DNA of 32,150 bases from contig JAUJND010000045.1 in assembly GCA_030446505.1 (NCBI GenBank), forward strand, positions 1-32,150, given 5' to 3'. The stretch comes from Chroococcidiopsidaceae cyanobacterium YX2bin18 (lineage in GTDB: Bacteria > Cyanobacteriota > Cyanobacteriia > Cyanobacteriales > Chroococcidiopsidaceae). Both the position numbers and the translations under genes were made by a program. Under the pieces are notes generated by a model that was given only the letters and a program-made list of their open reading frames with translations, did no database searches and was not told the origin of the DNA. This document shows positions 8,141 to 15,688 of this stretch, one piece after another (the first letter of the stretch is position 1; each line of letters opens with the position of its first letter).

Positions 8141-8538
8141 GTATTATTAGACCACTTGTAGACTCTTGGTAACTTCGGGGGTATCGAACCCCACTCAGTT
8201 GCCCTTTTTCTACGACCCTTGCGAGTAACGGTCGTAGCCCCTTGCGGCTTCCGGTGGTCAAAAAGCAACGAGTAGCAATCGCGCGTGCTTTGAGCAGCCA
8301 TCCCAAAATTGTTTTGGCAGATGAACCAACCGCTGCACTGGACAAAAAATCGGGACGAGATGTGGTGGAACTAATGCAAAAGCTGGCAAAAGAACAAGGT
8401 TGTACGATTCTGCTTGTGACTCATGACAACCGCATTCTCGATATTGCTGATGGCTTGTCTATCTGGAGGATGGTCATTTGGCAAGTGATGGTGCTGAGTG
8501 TTAAGGAGCAGACCAACACCAGGTCAAAACTTTTTTAG

Positions 8539-8764
8539 GCACTCACGGCAGTTGTTTTATTAATATATAGTCACTTTTCTAAAGAAATTCTTGCTGCGAC
8601 TATCCCTGTAGCAGGTGCAATTCTAACAATGATATCAGATACCATGATTCAGAAACCTTTAAGCAAGCACATAATGCTGGGTTGATCACCGTCTTCGGCT
8701 TTCTCGCTGCCTTTTTGTCCTCAGTAAACTTTAGGAGAATAAATGAAACGAGAACCGTCACGTG
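8539..8764 (+). pseudogene. remnant of a small membrane protein
   Basis: Two frames read as one hydrophobic protein: 'LTAVVLLIYSHFSKEILAA' and 'TIPVAGAILTMISDTMIQKPLSKH', then, after an indel near 8670, 'NAGLITVFGFLAAFLSSVNF'. No start codon precedes the first part, so it is truncated as well as frameshifted. I do not recognise the family. It overlaps the next small ORF by about 20 bases, the arrangement expected for translationally coupled genes. Confidence 0.45.
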
Positions 8765-8868
8765 ATTCTTTGATTAGTATTCTGTTGCCTTTAGCATTAA
8801 TCTTTGGTCTAGTTCTATTACTGAGTCTGGACGTAGGACAAACAAAACACAGAGGCAGCGTCGAGTAG
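8743..8868 (+). CDS. 41-residue single-span membrane peptide
   Basis: A short ORF starting at ATG 8743 after a TAGGAGA ribosome-binding site (about 8731-8737). It has a basic N-terminus (MKREPSRDS), one hydrophobic span 'LISILLPLALIFGLVLLLSL' and a polar tail. It lies 16 bases before the DUF1622 gene and probably shares its transcript. No family is recognised. The good ribosome-binding site and the membrane-span pattern argue that it is real. Confidence 0.5.
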   Translation: MKREPSRDSLISILLPLALIFGLVLLLSLDVGQTKHRGSVE

Positions 8869-8884
8869 TCCACTGGAATCAGAG

Positions 8885-9235
8885 ATGAAGCTAATCATTG
8901 GCTATTTAGCGGCAGGTGCAGAAATTGCCGCTGCATTAGTTATCGGTAGCGCGGTCATCCACAGCATCCTCACCTGTCTACGCCAATTATTATCACAGCG
9001 TAAGCACCATGTTGATTCCACCGAAGCAATCCGCCTGCAATTGGGACGCGGACTGGCGCTGGGATTGGAATTTACCGTCGCTAGTGACATCCTTAGCACT
9101 GCTGTTGCGCCCACTCGCCAGGATATTTTGAACCTTGGAGCGATCGTCCTTTTAAGAACTTTGCTAAATTACTTTTTGGAGCGAGAAATTAGGCAGGGCG
9201 AACAGAGCCGTTCATCCGAAACAGAACATTACTAG
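8885..9235 (+). CDS. DUF1622 membrane protein
   Basis: A 116-residue protein with hydrophobic segments at about residues 5-28, 58-70 and 82-95. The pattern 'RLQLGRGLALGLEFTVASDIL' followed by 'LGAIVLLRTLLNYFLEREI' is diagnostic for DUF1622, a small family of inner-membrane proteins of unknown function. The conserved charged stretch 'TEAIRLQLGRGLAL' lies between the first two spans. The length is typical and the reading frame is clean. The upstream 41-residue membrane peptide and the decayed membrane protein before it may be partners from the same unit. Confidence 0.85.
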   Translation: MKLIIGYLAAGAEIAAALVIGSAVIHSILTCLRQLLSQRKHHVDSTEAIRLQLGRGLALGLEFTVASDILSTAVAPTRQDILNLGAIVLLRTLLNYFLEREIRQGEQSRSSETEHY

Positions 9236-9787
9236 AGGATCGCAAAGTTTTTAGCCAACTTATAGAGAATAATACGTTCTGCTTGACGCTGTGCATCCCC
9301 CTGCCGTCTCCACTTCCCTAATCTTCGCCTTGCGTGCTGAAAACGAAAAAAACTTTGTCCTGTTCGGTTTAGCAGTGGGCATCACCTTTATAGGACAAGG
9401 GGGAAGGGGAGACTTGGAAGGGGAAAAGAAAAACTCCCCGTGGTCAAACGGTTTTTGTTGCCCCCGACTTGAGTCGTGGAGAAAGAAGAAAAATTTGTTT
9501 CGAGACACATAGTGCGAGAAACAATGCGTCCTTACAAGAATTGCCCATATCTAAAGATATGGGTTTTCCCAAGTCCCCAAGTTTCCTTGTCCTCTTCCTT
9601 CACCGCCGCACTAGCTGTAATTGCGCGGTTAACGTTGTGGCTGCTTGAGCGCTATAGTAATCAACGAGCTTGATTAGGTGCAAGTGTTAATTTGTACTTT
9701 TAATCTTTGATGCTATTAAAAGCGCGATCGCCTTTTTTTGCTTGATTCTAGGGTTTAAAGTGACCTAAACCGTACAGTAAGAATTTT
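9236..9787. other. non-coding stretch between DUF1622 and the ion channel
   Basis: About 550 bases with no convincing gene. The overlapping short ORFs at 9291-9673 are low-complexity and contradict each other in frame. A G-rich segment around 9400-9430 and a C-rich segment around 9570-9600 are roughly complementary, the kind of degenerate AGGGGA/CTTGG filler often seen between cyanobacterial genes. Two hairpins are visible: 9544-9563 (listed separately) and CTTTTAAT/ATTAAAAG at 9697-9722. Confidence 0.5.
9544..9567 (+). terminator. possible terminator hairpin
   Basis: CCCATATC (9544-9551) pairs with GATATGGG (9556-9563) around a TAAA loop and is followed by only four T. The stem is convincing but the U-tract is weak, and the nearest upstream gene ends 300 bases earlier, so its role is unsure. 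Confidence 0.35.
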
Positions 9788-10597
9788 ATGAATAGTCTGA
9801 ATACACCTGAGAAACAGACACTCAATAAAGAACGGTACGAGGTTCTGCAACAGATCGAAGACTGGCTGGAAACGCCAATGCTAGTGCTTGGATTGGCTTG
9901 GTTGGTACTATTTTTAATCGAGGTAATTTGGGGTTTGAGTCCCCTACTTGAAGTTAGCACAGTGATTTGGCTGATCTTTATATTAGACTTCGCGCTCAAA
10001 TTCACCTTAGCTCCACGCAGGATTGCTTATCTTAAGCGCAACTGGCTAACTGCTGTTTCTCTACTACTACCAGCATTGCGGGTCTTTAGAATTGCGCGTG
10101 TTCTACGCGTACTGAATACGGCACGGGCTACTCGTGGGTTGCAATTAGTGCGTATAGTCACAAGTACCAATCGTGGAATGCGATCGCTTGGGGGCAAGTT
10201 TAGGTCGTCGCGGCTTTGGCTACGTTGTAGCACTGACACTGATTATTACCCTGGTGGGAGCAGTGGGATGTATGTATTGAAAAGCAACCTCCCCGATGGG
10301 AGTGGCTTGAAAGACTACGGCAGCGCTTTGTGGTGGACAGCAATGTTAATGACCACGCTGGGTTCGGAATATTGGCCGCAGACTCCAGAGGGACGGGTAT
10401 TGTGCTTTCTCCTGGCGTTGTATGCTTTTGCTGTGTTTGGCTACTTGACGGCAGCAATCGCCACTTTTTTTGTAGGACGTGATGCTGAATCTACCGAGGC
10501 AGAGATAGCAGGTGCCAACTCTATCAAAGCGCTGCATGATGAGATTGCAGCCTTACGTGCCGATATTCAAGCATCCCGCCACCGTGATGCTTCGTAG
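9788..10597 (+). CDS. voltage-gated-type ion channel, middle segment out of frame
   Basis: A 269-residue ion-transporter-family protein (single voltage-gated channel domain, potassium-channel-like). Recognisable parts are membrane spans S1-S3 (residues about 30-85), the arginine-rich voltage-sensor-like stretch 'LRVFRIARVLRVLNTARATR' (S4), the pore region 'WWTAMLMTTLGSEYWPQTPEGR' and S6 'LALYAFAVFGYLTAAIATFF', then a short coiled coil. The S5 region reads as hydrophilic nonsense (FRSSRLWLRCSTDTDYY). The next frame over 10195-10267 gives 'SLGRRGFGYVVALTLIITLV', a proper S5 helix. Two compensating indels, one in the G5 run at 10190-10194 and one near 10262-10278, explain this. As written the channel would not fold; with the corrections it is normal in length and sequence. 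Confidence 0.85.
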   Translation: MNSLNTPEKQTLNKERYEVLQQIEDWLETPMLVLGLAWLVLFLIEVIWGLSPLLEVSTVIWLIFILDFALKFTLAPRRIAYLKRNWLTAVSLLLPALRVFRIARVLRVLNTARATRGLQLVRIVTSTNRGMRSLGGKFRSSRLWLRCSTDTDYYPGGSSGMYVLKSNLPDGSGLKDYGSALWWTAMLMTTLGSEYWPQTPEGRVLCFLLALYAFAVFGYLTAAIATFFVGRDAESTEAEIAGANSIKALHDEIAALRADIQASRHRDAS

Positions 10598-10769
10598 CTC
10601 ACATTTAATATATTAACCTTACTGACTATTGCTATAAATAAATTAAAGTAATAAAAATAGCTTAAGTAGTAAGGCTAACTTGACCCTATGACTTAAGCTA
10701 TGTAGTTCCAGCCAAATTACGCTGGCTAATTTGATTTCTAAATTCAGTTAAGGTTGACCAATCAGAACT

Positions 10770-10982
10770 TCAAGTTACTTGCCACCAACCAAAAGCTGGA
10801 CCAAGGAACCGAACTATTATCCAAGAAGCAATCAAGAAGCCGATGCCAATCCAAGCACCGCGATTGCTCCAGTCAACAAGTTTTCCGGCTTGGCTTTTTG
10901 TAATTGGAAGCCAGGGAAAGAATCGGGCTTCTTTACCGTATTGTTCTCCAAGTGCAGTTTTACGACGCTTTGCTTCGCCCAT
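10770..10982 (-). CDS. DUF2839 protein
   Basis: A 70-residue cyanobacterial protein beginning 'MGEAKRRKTALGEQYGKEA', the hallmark start of DUF2839. It continues with 'PWLPITKSQAGKLVDWSNRGAWIG' and one C-terminal membrane span ('IGFLIASWIIVRFLGPAFGWW'). The family is almost restricted to cyanobacteria and plastid-bearing relatives, and its role is unknown. Length is as expected and the frame is clean. It is flanked by non-coding DNA on both sides and converges with the ion-channel gene, so it is probably monocistronic. Confidence 0.88.
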   Translation of the reverse strand: MGEAKRRKTALGEQYGKEARFFPWLPITKSQAGKLVDWSNRGAWIGIGFLIASWIIVRFLGPAFGWWQVT

Positions 10983-11128
10983 AATATTGTGGAGTACCGT
11001 TTATGTATGATGATATCGTTCACATTTGAACGTTTCAATTCCTAAAAGAAATATACAAGTACTCGTTATCTAAATCAATTGCAGTATAGCTTTTTACTGC
11101 GGTATATCGCTCCCTAGTGAACTGGATA

Positions 11129-12751
11129 TCAGCCAATTAAGTCATTAGATTCATTGGATTGAGAAAAAAAGTTGGGTTCCAAATAATTAATCCGTGCCAG
11201 AGGGCTGAGAGCAGCTAGAACTTGAAACCCGTAACTACGATGAAGTACGCGACTATCAAGCAGGGCAACTACGCCTTGAGCGTCTCGGACTGGCGCGATC
11301 GCCCGTGCTAATTCATTCATTGCTGTTGGCAACAAATACAGGCGAAACCAATCTTGACGCATTTTCTTGTAGTAAGCCACACGACCAGCCACTAAGGGAT
11401 TTTCCAACGATGGCAGCGGTAAAGTTGCGATCACTAACAACTGAGGTGCTGGCAGCAAACTCTGATATTGCCGCCAGAATTCCCACCCACTCACCAAGAT
11501 GCCGTTATCATCCAGACAGGCTTTCTCCACCTGCACCCGCGAACCAAATTCAGCAGCTAAAATTGCACCCACTTGAGACTTGAGTGGCATATCACCCACC
11601 AAAATCACTGTTAGTCCTAAAGCAGTTGCACTCCAGCTGATCAGCAAGTGAACTTTTTCAATAAACGCTGCTTGGAATTGAGGCGTGTTGGGTAAGGGCA
11701 ACTTATCGGGTACATAAAGTTGAATCAGTTCACTGTGGCGATCGGCGGAAAACTTCAAGCAAGTCACCGGTACTTCGCCATGAATTGGCGGAGCCTGCGG
11801 TGACTTCGTCAAATCGCTTAAGCCAACGCTCTGACGAAAAATAGGAGCTTCAGCGTCTTGATCCAAGGCGCTACCAATTAAAACCACTGGTTGCCTAGAC
11901 CAAATTGGCGCAAGGGTTGAAGCTACTTCAATAGGAGCGCAATACAAAGAAAATGAACCTTGACGACGGTTAATAGTTGCCCAGAGCAGCTGATCCATTT
12001 GAAACCGCTGCCAAAAATTTGTCCAAGTCTGAGGCAGTTGGGGTTCATGGTTGTGTCGGGCTTCACCGACGCGAATTGCTACTTGTTGCTGCTGGAGTAT
12101 TGCATAGAGATGGCGCAAGATCTCTTGTTCTAGCAGAGACAGTAGATAGCACTCGTAAGGATTAGCAGGATGCTGGAATAGTACCTGTGTTAGTTGCACC
12201 CGCGCATCTCGAATTGCCTCTATCTGTTCTGGACAGGCTAAGGTTAGTTCATCCCAGTCACTCGGTTGAATACTTAAAGTTAGTTGAGTACGAGTCCAGT
12301 CTTCCAAATCGTCCACACCATCAATAATCGTGGGAACGCCAGGAGGAAATTCTCCTTGGTGTCTCAGTTGAGCTGCTAACCAAGCTTGAGGAGAGGTGAG
12401 GATTAATCCCTGGAAGTCTCCGCTAGACAAGCGATCGCGTGTTTGAATTACCTTATTTACCTGTAGCCACTGTTGTAATCGGGGAATTTCTACTTCTCTA
12501 AGGCGTTGTTGCACGCTTTCTGTAGCTACCAAAATCACAGGCTCAGACCAGATTAGAGCAGGTGCAAGATAACTTAGCCGATAGCGTCCCTGGTAACCAC
12601 AAGCAGCTCCTACCTGAATTAAGGCACTTCGTCCTAGCCGCAAGGCTCGTGCTACCAACCGCGCCATTGTCAAATGATGCGGCCAAGAAGGGATGCCATC
12701 TTGCGATCGCAGGAAGTTATGCAGTGAATAATGAACTTCTGCCTCAATCAC
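11129..12751 (-). CDS. DinG/Rad3-like helicase-family protein with degenerate motifs
   Basis: A 540-residue cyanobacterial protein usually annotated as an ATP-dependent DNA helicase. The N-terminus, 'PSWPHHLTMARLVARALRLGRSALIQVGA', corresponds to the Q-motif/motif I region of DinG-like helicases. Where a Walker A GxGKT is expected, it has 'GAACGYQGRYRLSY'. The DEAH position reads 'VPTIIDGVDDLEDW'. The C-terminal end 'LLDSRVLHRSYGFQVLAALSP' resembles motif VI (normally with RxYGR). These changes suggest loss or alteration of ATP hydrolysis, a feature that seems shared by this cyanobacterial subfamily from what I recall of its members. The start is GTG at 12751. No neighbours share its strand closely. 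It may act in DNA repair or as a non-catalytic nucleic-acid-binding protein; this is inference. Confidence 0.7.
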   Translation of the reverse strand: MIEAEVHYSLHNFLRSQDGIPSWPHHLTMARLVARALRLGRSALIQVGAACGYQGRYRLSYLAPALIWSEPVILVATESVQQRLREVEIPRLQQWLQVNKVIQTRDRLSSGDFQGLILTSPQAWLAAQLRHQGEFPPGVPTIIDGVDDLEDWTRTQLTLSIQPSDWDELTLACPEQIEAIRDARVQLTQVLFQHPANPYECYLLSLLEQEILRHLYAILQQQQVAIRVGEARHNHEPQLPQTWTNFWQRFQMDQLLWATINRRQGSFSLYCAPIEVASTLAPIWSRQPVVLIGSALDQDAEAPIFRQSVGLSDLTKSPQAPPIHGEVPVTCLKFSADRHSELIQLYVPDKLPLPNTPQFQAAFIEKVHLLISWSATALGLTVILVGDMPLKSQVGAILAAEFGSRVQVEKACLDDNGILVSGWEFWRQYQSLLPAPQLLVIATLPLPSLENPLVAGRVAYYKKMRQDWFRLYLLPTAMNELARAIAPVRDAQGVVALLDSRVLHRSYGFQVLAALSPLARINYLEPNFFSQSNESNDLIG

Positions 12752-12910
12752 ACACTTTTACATCTAAATAGTAAAGTTTTATGTCCAACTACATTAGTCT
12801 TTTATTTTGGCTCAGAGCTTTACAACGAAGGACTGAGCAAATTAAAAAAATCTGTTTGAGATCACAAGGCTAATGTTAGCCTGTAAAAAACAAAGATTTT
12901 TTCGACTCCT

Positions 12911-13693
12911 ATGTCTGAGCATGATTCTCCCAGTGATGTCGTATCCCCAGATATCGGTCACATTATCACGGAAGACGATACCCCTGTAGATAACTTCGCC
13001 TCGGAGAAAGTGCAACGCCTTTTAGTTGAAAGCCTTTATGATTCTTGGTCTGCCCCGGTGTCTCTCCCGACTTTTCTAGCGGCAGCTAATGTAGCTTTAT
13101 TTTATGCCGTAAAAAAACCGCCGCTTGTGCCTGATGTCTTCCTCAGCTTAGATGTCACAGTAGCCGAAGACTGGTGGCAACGCCGCAACCGCTCTTATTT
13201 CTTTTGGGAGTTTGGTAAGCCGCCAGAAGTCATAATTGAAATTGTTTCCAACACAGAAGGCGGTGAGTTAGATAAAAAGCTGCACGAATATGCCCGGATG
13301 CGTGTGCTGTACTACGTCGTCTTCGATCCTATCCAGCAGTTGAAGCAGTCAGTGCTGCAAGTGTTTGAATTGCAAGGCACAAGCTACGTACCGATGACAA
13401 AATATTGGCTGGAGGGCGTGGGGTTAGGTTTGACCATTTGGCAGGGAGTTTTTGAATGTAGACAGGATGTTTGGCTACGCTGGTGCGACAGGGATGGGAA
13501 TATTATCTCTACTGGGACAGAACGCGCAGAACAGGAGCGTCAACGTGCAGAACAGGAGCATCAACGTGCAGAACAGGAACGTCAACGTGCAGAACAGGCA
13601 GAGGCACAGTTAGAACAGGAACGCCAAAGGGCAGAACGGTTGGCAAAGCAGTTGCGGGCTTTAAATACCGACCCAAATAAATCGCTGGAATAA
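12911..13693 (+). CDS. Uma2 family (DUF820) protein with coiled-coil repeat tail
   Basis: A 260-residue member of the Uma2 family, a PD-(D/E)xK endonuclease-fold group greatly expanded in cyanobacteria. The core shows 'PPLVPDVFLSLDV' (the PD strand), 'PPEVIIEIVSNTEGGELDKKLHEYARMRVLYYVVFDP' (E-I-V-S and the K-x3-Y segment) and 'YVPMTKYWLEGVGLGLTIWQGVF'. Putative catalytic residues D, E and K are in place. From about residue 203, the protein is a charged coiled coil made of near-identical 7-residue units (RAEQERQ) encoded by a 21-bp tandem repeat. Such tails are common in this family and vary in copy number between strains. No partner gene is adjacent. Biological role unknown. Confidence 0.88.
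   Translation: MSEHDSPSDVVSPDIGHIITEDDTPVDNFASEKVQRLLVESLYDSWSAPVSLPTFLAAANVALFYAVKKPPLVPDVFLSLDVTVAEDWWQRRNRSYFFWEFGKPPEVIIEIVSNTEGGELDKKLHEYARMRVLYYVVFDPIQQLKQSVLQVFELQGTSYVPMTKYWLEGVGLGLTIWQGVFECRQDVWLRWCDRDGNIISTGTERAEQERQRAEQEHQRAEQERQRAEQAEAQLEQERQRAERLAKQLRALNTDPNKSLE
13523..13606 (+). repeat. 21-bp tandem repeat, four units
   Basis: Units begin at 13523, 13544, 13565 and 13586 with the pattern CGTGCAGAACAGGAGCGTCAA, the last one degenerate. The 21-bp period keeps the frame and encodes a heptad coiled coil in the Uma2 protein, so copy-number slippage would lengthen or shorten the tail without frameshift. Confidence 0.85.
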
Positions 13694-13804
13694 ATTGTCT
13701 AGCTTGATGGTGTAAGCCCCAACACAGTTCTTGTAGCAAGTTTATAATCAAAAATCGCTGCCAGCCTTTAATTGCCTCAAAGTAGCCTCTAAAAATTAGT
13801 CACT

Positions 13805-15533
13805 ATGTCTTCTGATCAGTCCCAACCTAACCCCCAAAGTGCATCAACCCTAGAAGAAATCCGTGCTGCAAGGCTGGAGAAAGTTCAACAACTCAAACAG
13901 CTAGGGATGAATCCTTATGCCTACCGCTATACATCTACCCATCATGCGGCAGAATTACAGGCAAAATTTGCTGACTTACCAAGTGGTGAAGAAGTTGAAT
14001 TAGAAGTTGCGATCGCCGGGCGCATTCTAGCCCGTCGTGTCTTTGGTAAACTCGCTTTCTTCAGCTTGCAAGACGAAACTGGCACAATTCAACTGTACCT
14101 GGATAAAAAAAGAATCAAGAAAGCATGGCAGATATTGATCCAGACGCTTTCAACCACCTCAAACGGTACTGACAGATGTGGGAGATATTCTTGGAGTCAA
14201 AGGCACAATTAAGCGGGCGGAAAAGGGCGAGTTATCTGTTTACGTGCAACAGTACATCATTCTCACAAAATCTCTGCTACCTTTACCCGATAAGTGGCAC
14301 GGTCTCACCGACACAGAAAAGCGCTATCGTTCGCGTTACGTTGACTTGATTGTTAACCCTGAAGTCCGGCAAACCTTCCGCCGTCGTGCTCAAATTACTA
14401 CAGGAATTCGTCGCTACTTAGAATCTCTTGACTTTATTGAAATTGAAACTCCTGTTCTCCAATCTGAAGCTGGGGGAGCAGATGCCCGTCCGTTTATCAC
14501 GTACCACAATACTTTGGAAATGGAGTTGTACTTGCGGATTGCTACAGAACTCCACCTCAAGCGATTGATTGTGGGCGGTTTTGAAAAGGTGTTTGAACTA
14601 GGGCGGATTTTTCGTAATGAGGGTATTTCTACTAGGCATAATCCTGAATTTACCTCGATTGAAGTCTACCAGGCTTATGCCGACTATAACGACATGATGG
14701 CGTTGACGGAGAATCTCATCGCTACTGTTGCGGCTGAGGTATTAGGTACGCTGGAAATTACTTACCAAGGACAGACAATTAACCTTACACCACCTTGGCG
14801 GAGAATCACAATGCATCAGTTGGTGCAGGAACAAACGGGGATAGATTTTACCCGCCTTACTCTTGAAGAAGCAACTGCAAAGGCGAGTAAGGCTGGTGTT
14901 GAGGACTTGGAAAAATGTGATTCGATTGGGACTTTACTCAATAAAGTTTTTGAACTCGTAGAAGCTACCTTAATTCAGCCTACATTTGTGATAGATTTTC
15001 CAGTTGAAATTTCGCCCTTGGCAAAACCCCATCGCTCCTCGCCTGGTTTAGTGGAGCGATTTGAGTTGTTTATTGTCGGGCGCGAGACGGCAAATAGTTT
15101 TTCAGAACTTACTGATCCGATTGATCAACGACAGCGACTAGAAGCGCAAGCTGCTCGTAAAGCCGCTGGGGATTTGGAAGCGCAAGGGGTGGATGAAGAC
15201 TTTTTAACGGCATTGGAATATGGAATGCCGCCGACGGGTGGTTTAGGGATTGGGATTGATCGATTGGTAATGTTGTTAACAGATTGTGCCAGTATTCGGG
15301 ATGTGATCGCTTTTCCCCTACTAAAGAGTTCTAGCTTTATTAAAAAAGTTCACCCCTACGATCCAGCAACTAAAACATTTAATATTGAATTCAACAATGG
15401 AAGTATCTACAAGTATCAAGATGTTCCTGCTGATGTATATCAGAATTTAGTAACTGCACCGTCACAGGGTCAGTACTTTAATGAACATATCAAAGCAGAA
15501 TATGCCTATGACCAATTACGCTTAAGCCAATAA
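13805..15533 (+). pseudogene. lysS: lysyl-tRNA synthetase with KTSC domain, two small indels
   Basis: Class II lysyl-tRNA synthetase, which charges tRNA-Lys. The N-terminal OB-fold anticodon-binding domain (from ATG 13805, 'EIRAARLEKVQQLKQLGMNPYAY') runs to about 14117. The catalytic domain has motif 1 '[20 protein letters not shown]', motif 2 '[20 protein letters not shown]' and motif 3 '[14 protein letters not shown]'. The last 60 or so residues ('[17 protein letters not shown]' to '[15 protein letters not shown]') are a KTSC domain, a known extra tail of some lysyl-tRNA synthetases. Between 14117 and 14167 the frame slips twice. One added base after ATC near 14115 gives '[16 protein letters not shown]', and one near 14167 gives '[13 protein letters not shown]'. 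The encoded protein is normally essential, so either these are sequence errors or a second copy exists elsewhere. Confidence 0.88.
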
Positions 15534-15688
15534 GCCTACATAGAGAAAATCTAAGTAAATCTTTTGAGTTGCACACAAATAGTAGTGAAGTATTGCATAT
15601 TGAGTAATGATGAAAGTTAGAGCAGTTATCACATCACTTGTTCTAACTCAACACTTCAGTACTTAAAATTCGTCACTATTTTTATCCT

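Larger units (their letters stand above)
6905..8255 (-). mobile_element. decayed TnpB-only IS200/IS605-like element inside devA
   Basis: The interval splits the devA signature motif. TCCGGT occurs at both junctions (6899-6904 and 8250-8255), so the exact ends are uncertain by up to six bases and may equally be 6899-8249. The segment is about 1351 bp and carries one recognisable gene, a tnpB remnant on the minus strand; no tnpA transposase is seen. Each end has a GC-rich imperfect palindrome (6911-6939, and around 8228-8250), as usual for IS200/IS605 elements, which move as single strands. The family is known to insert without target duplication, so the shared TCCGGT need not be a duplicated target. 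The copy is immobile by itself because TnpB and the absent TnpA are both non-functional here. Confidence 0.8.
6461..8504 (+). pseudogene. devA: DevA-like ABC exporter ATPase, disrupted by a TnpB-type insertion
   Basis: ATPase subunit of the DevBCA-type exporter. The first part, from ATG 6461 (MLQEPVIVVKNLNHYFG), has the Walker A motif 'GPSGAGKTT' and the Q-loop 'IGYIFQAHNLL'. It runs to 'YYPENLSG' near 6902, the start of the LSGGQ signature. About 1.35 kb of foreign sequence follows. The second part resumes after 8255 with '[31 protein letters not shown]' (signature, Walker B with DEPTAALD) and '[12 protein letters not shown]' (H-loop). An extra A in the run at 8260-8264 and a missing base near 8477 further shift the frame; the expected end '[13 protein letters not shown]' reaches a stop at 8502-8504. 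As written it cannot make an ATPase, so the exporter should be inactive unless another DevA substitutes. Confidence 0.9.

Noticed and set aside
9291-9673. Overlapping ORFs on both strands in the 9.3-9.7 kb gap
   Set aside because: They share the same G-rich filler in different frames, have no domain similarity and no ribosome-binding sites.
13523-13606. Short regular repeats that could suggest a CRISPR array
   Set aside because: The units are contiguous without spacers and lie in frame inside the Uma2 gene, so they encode a coiled coil.
13805-14212. Programmed ribosomal frameshifting in lysS
   Set aside because: Two separate slips in the same direction would be needed within 50 bases and no slippery site or downstream structure is visible; sequence error or mutation is simpler.
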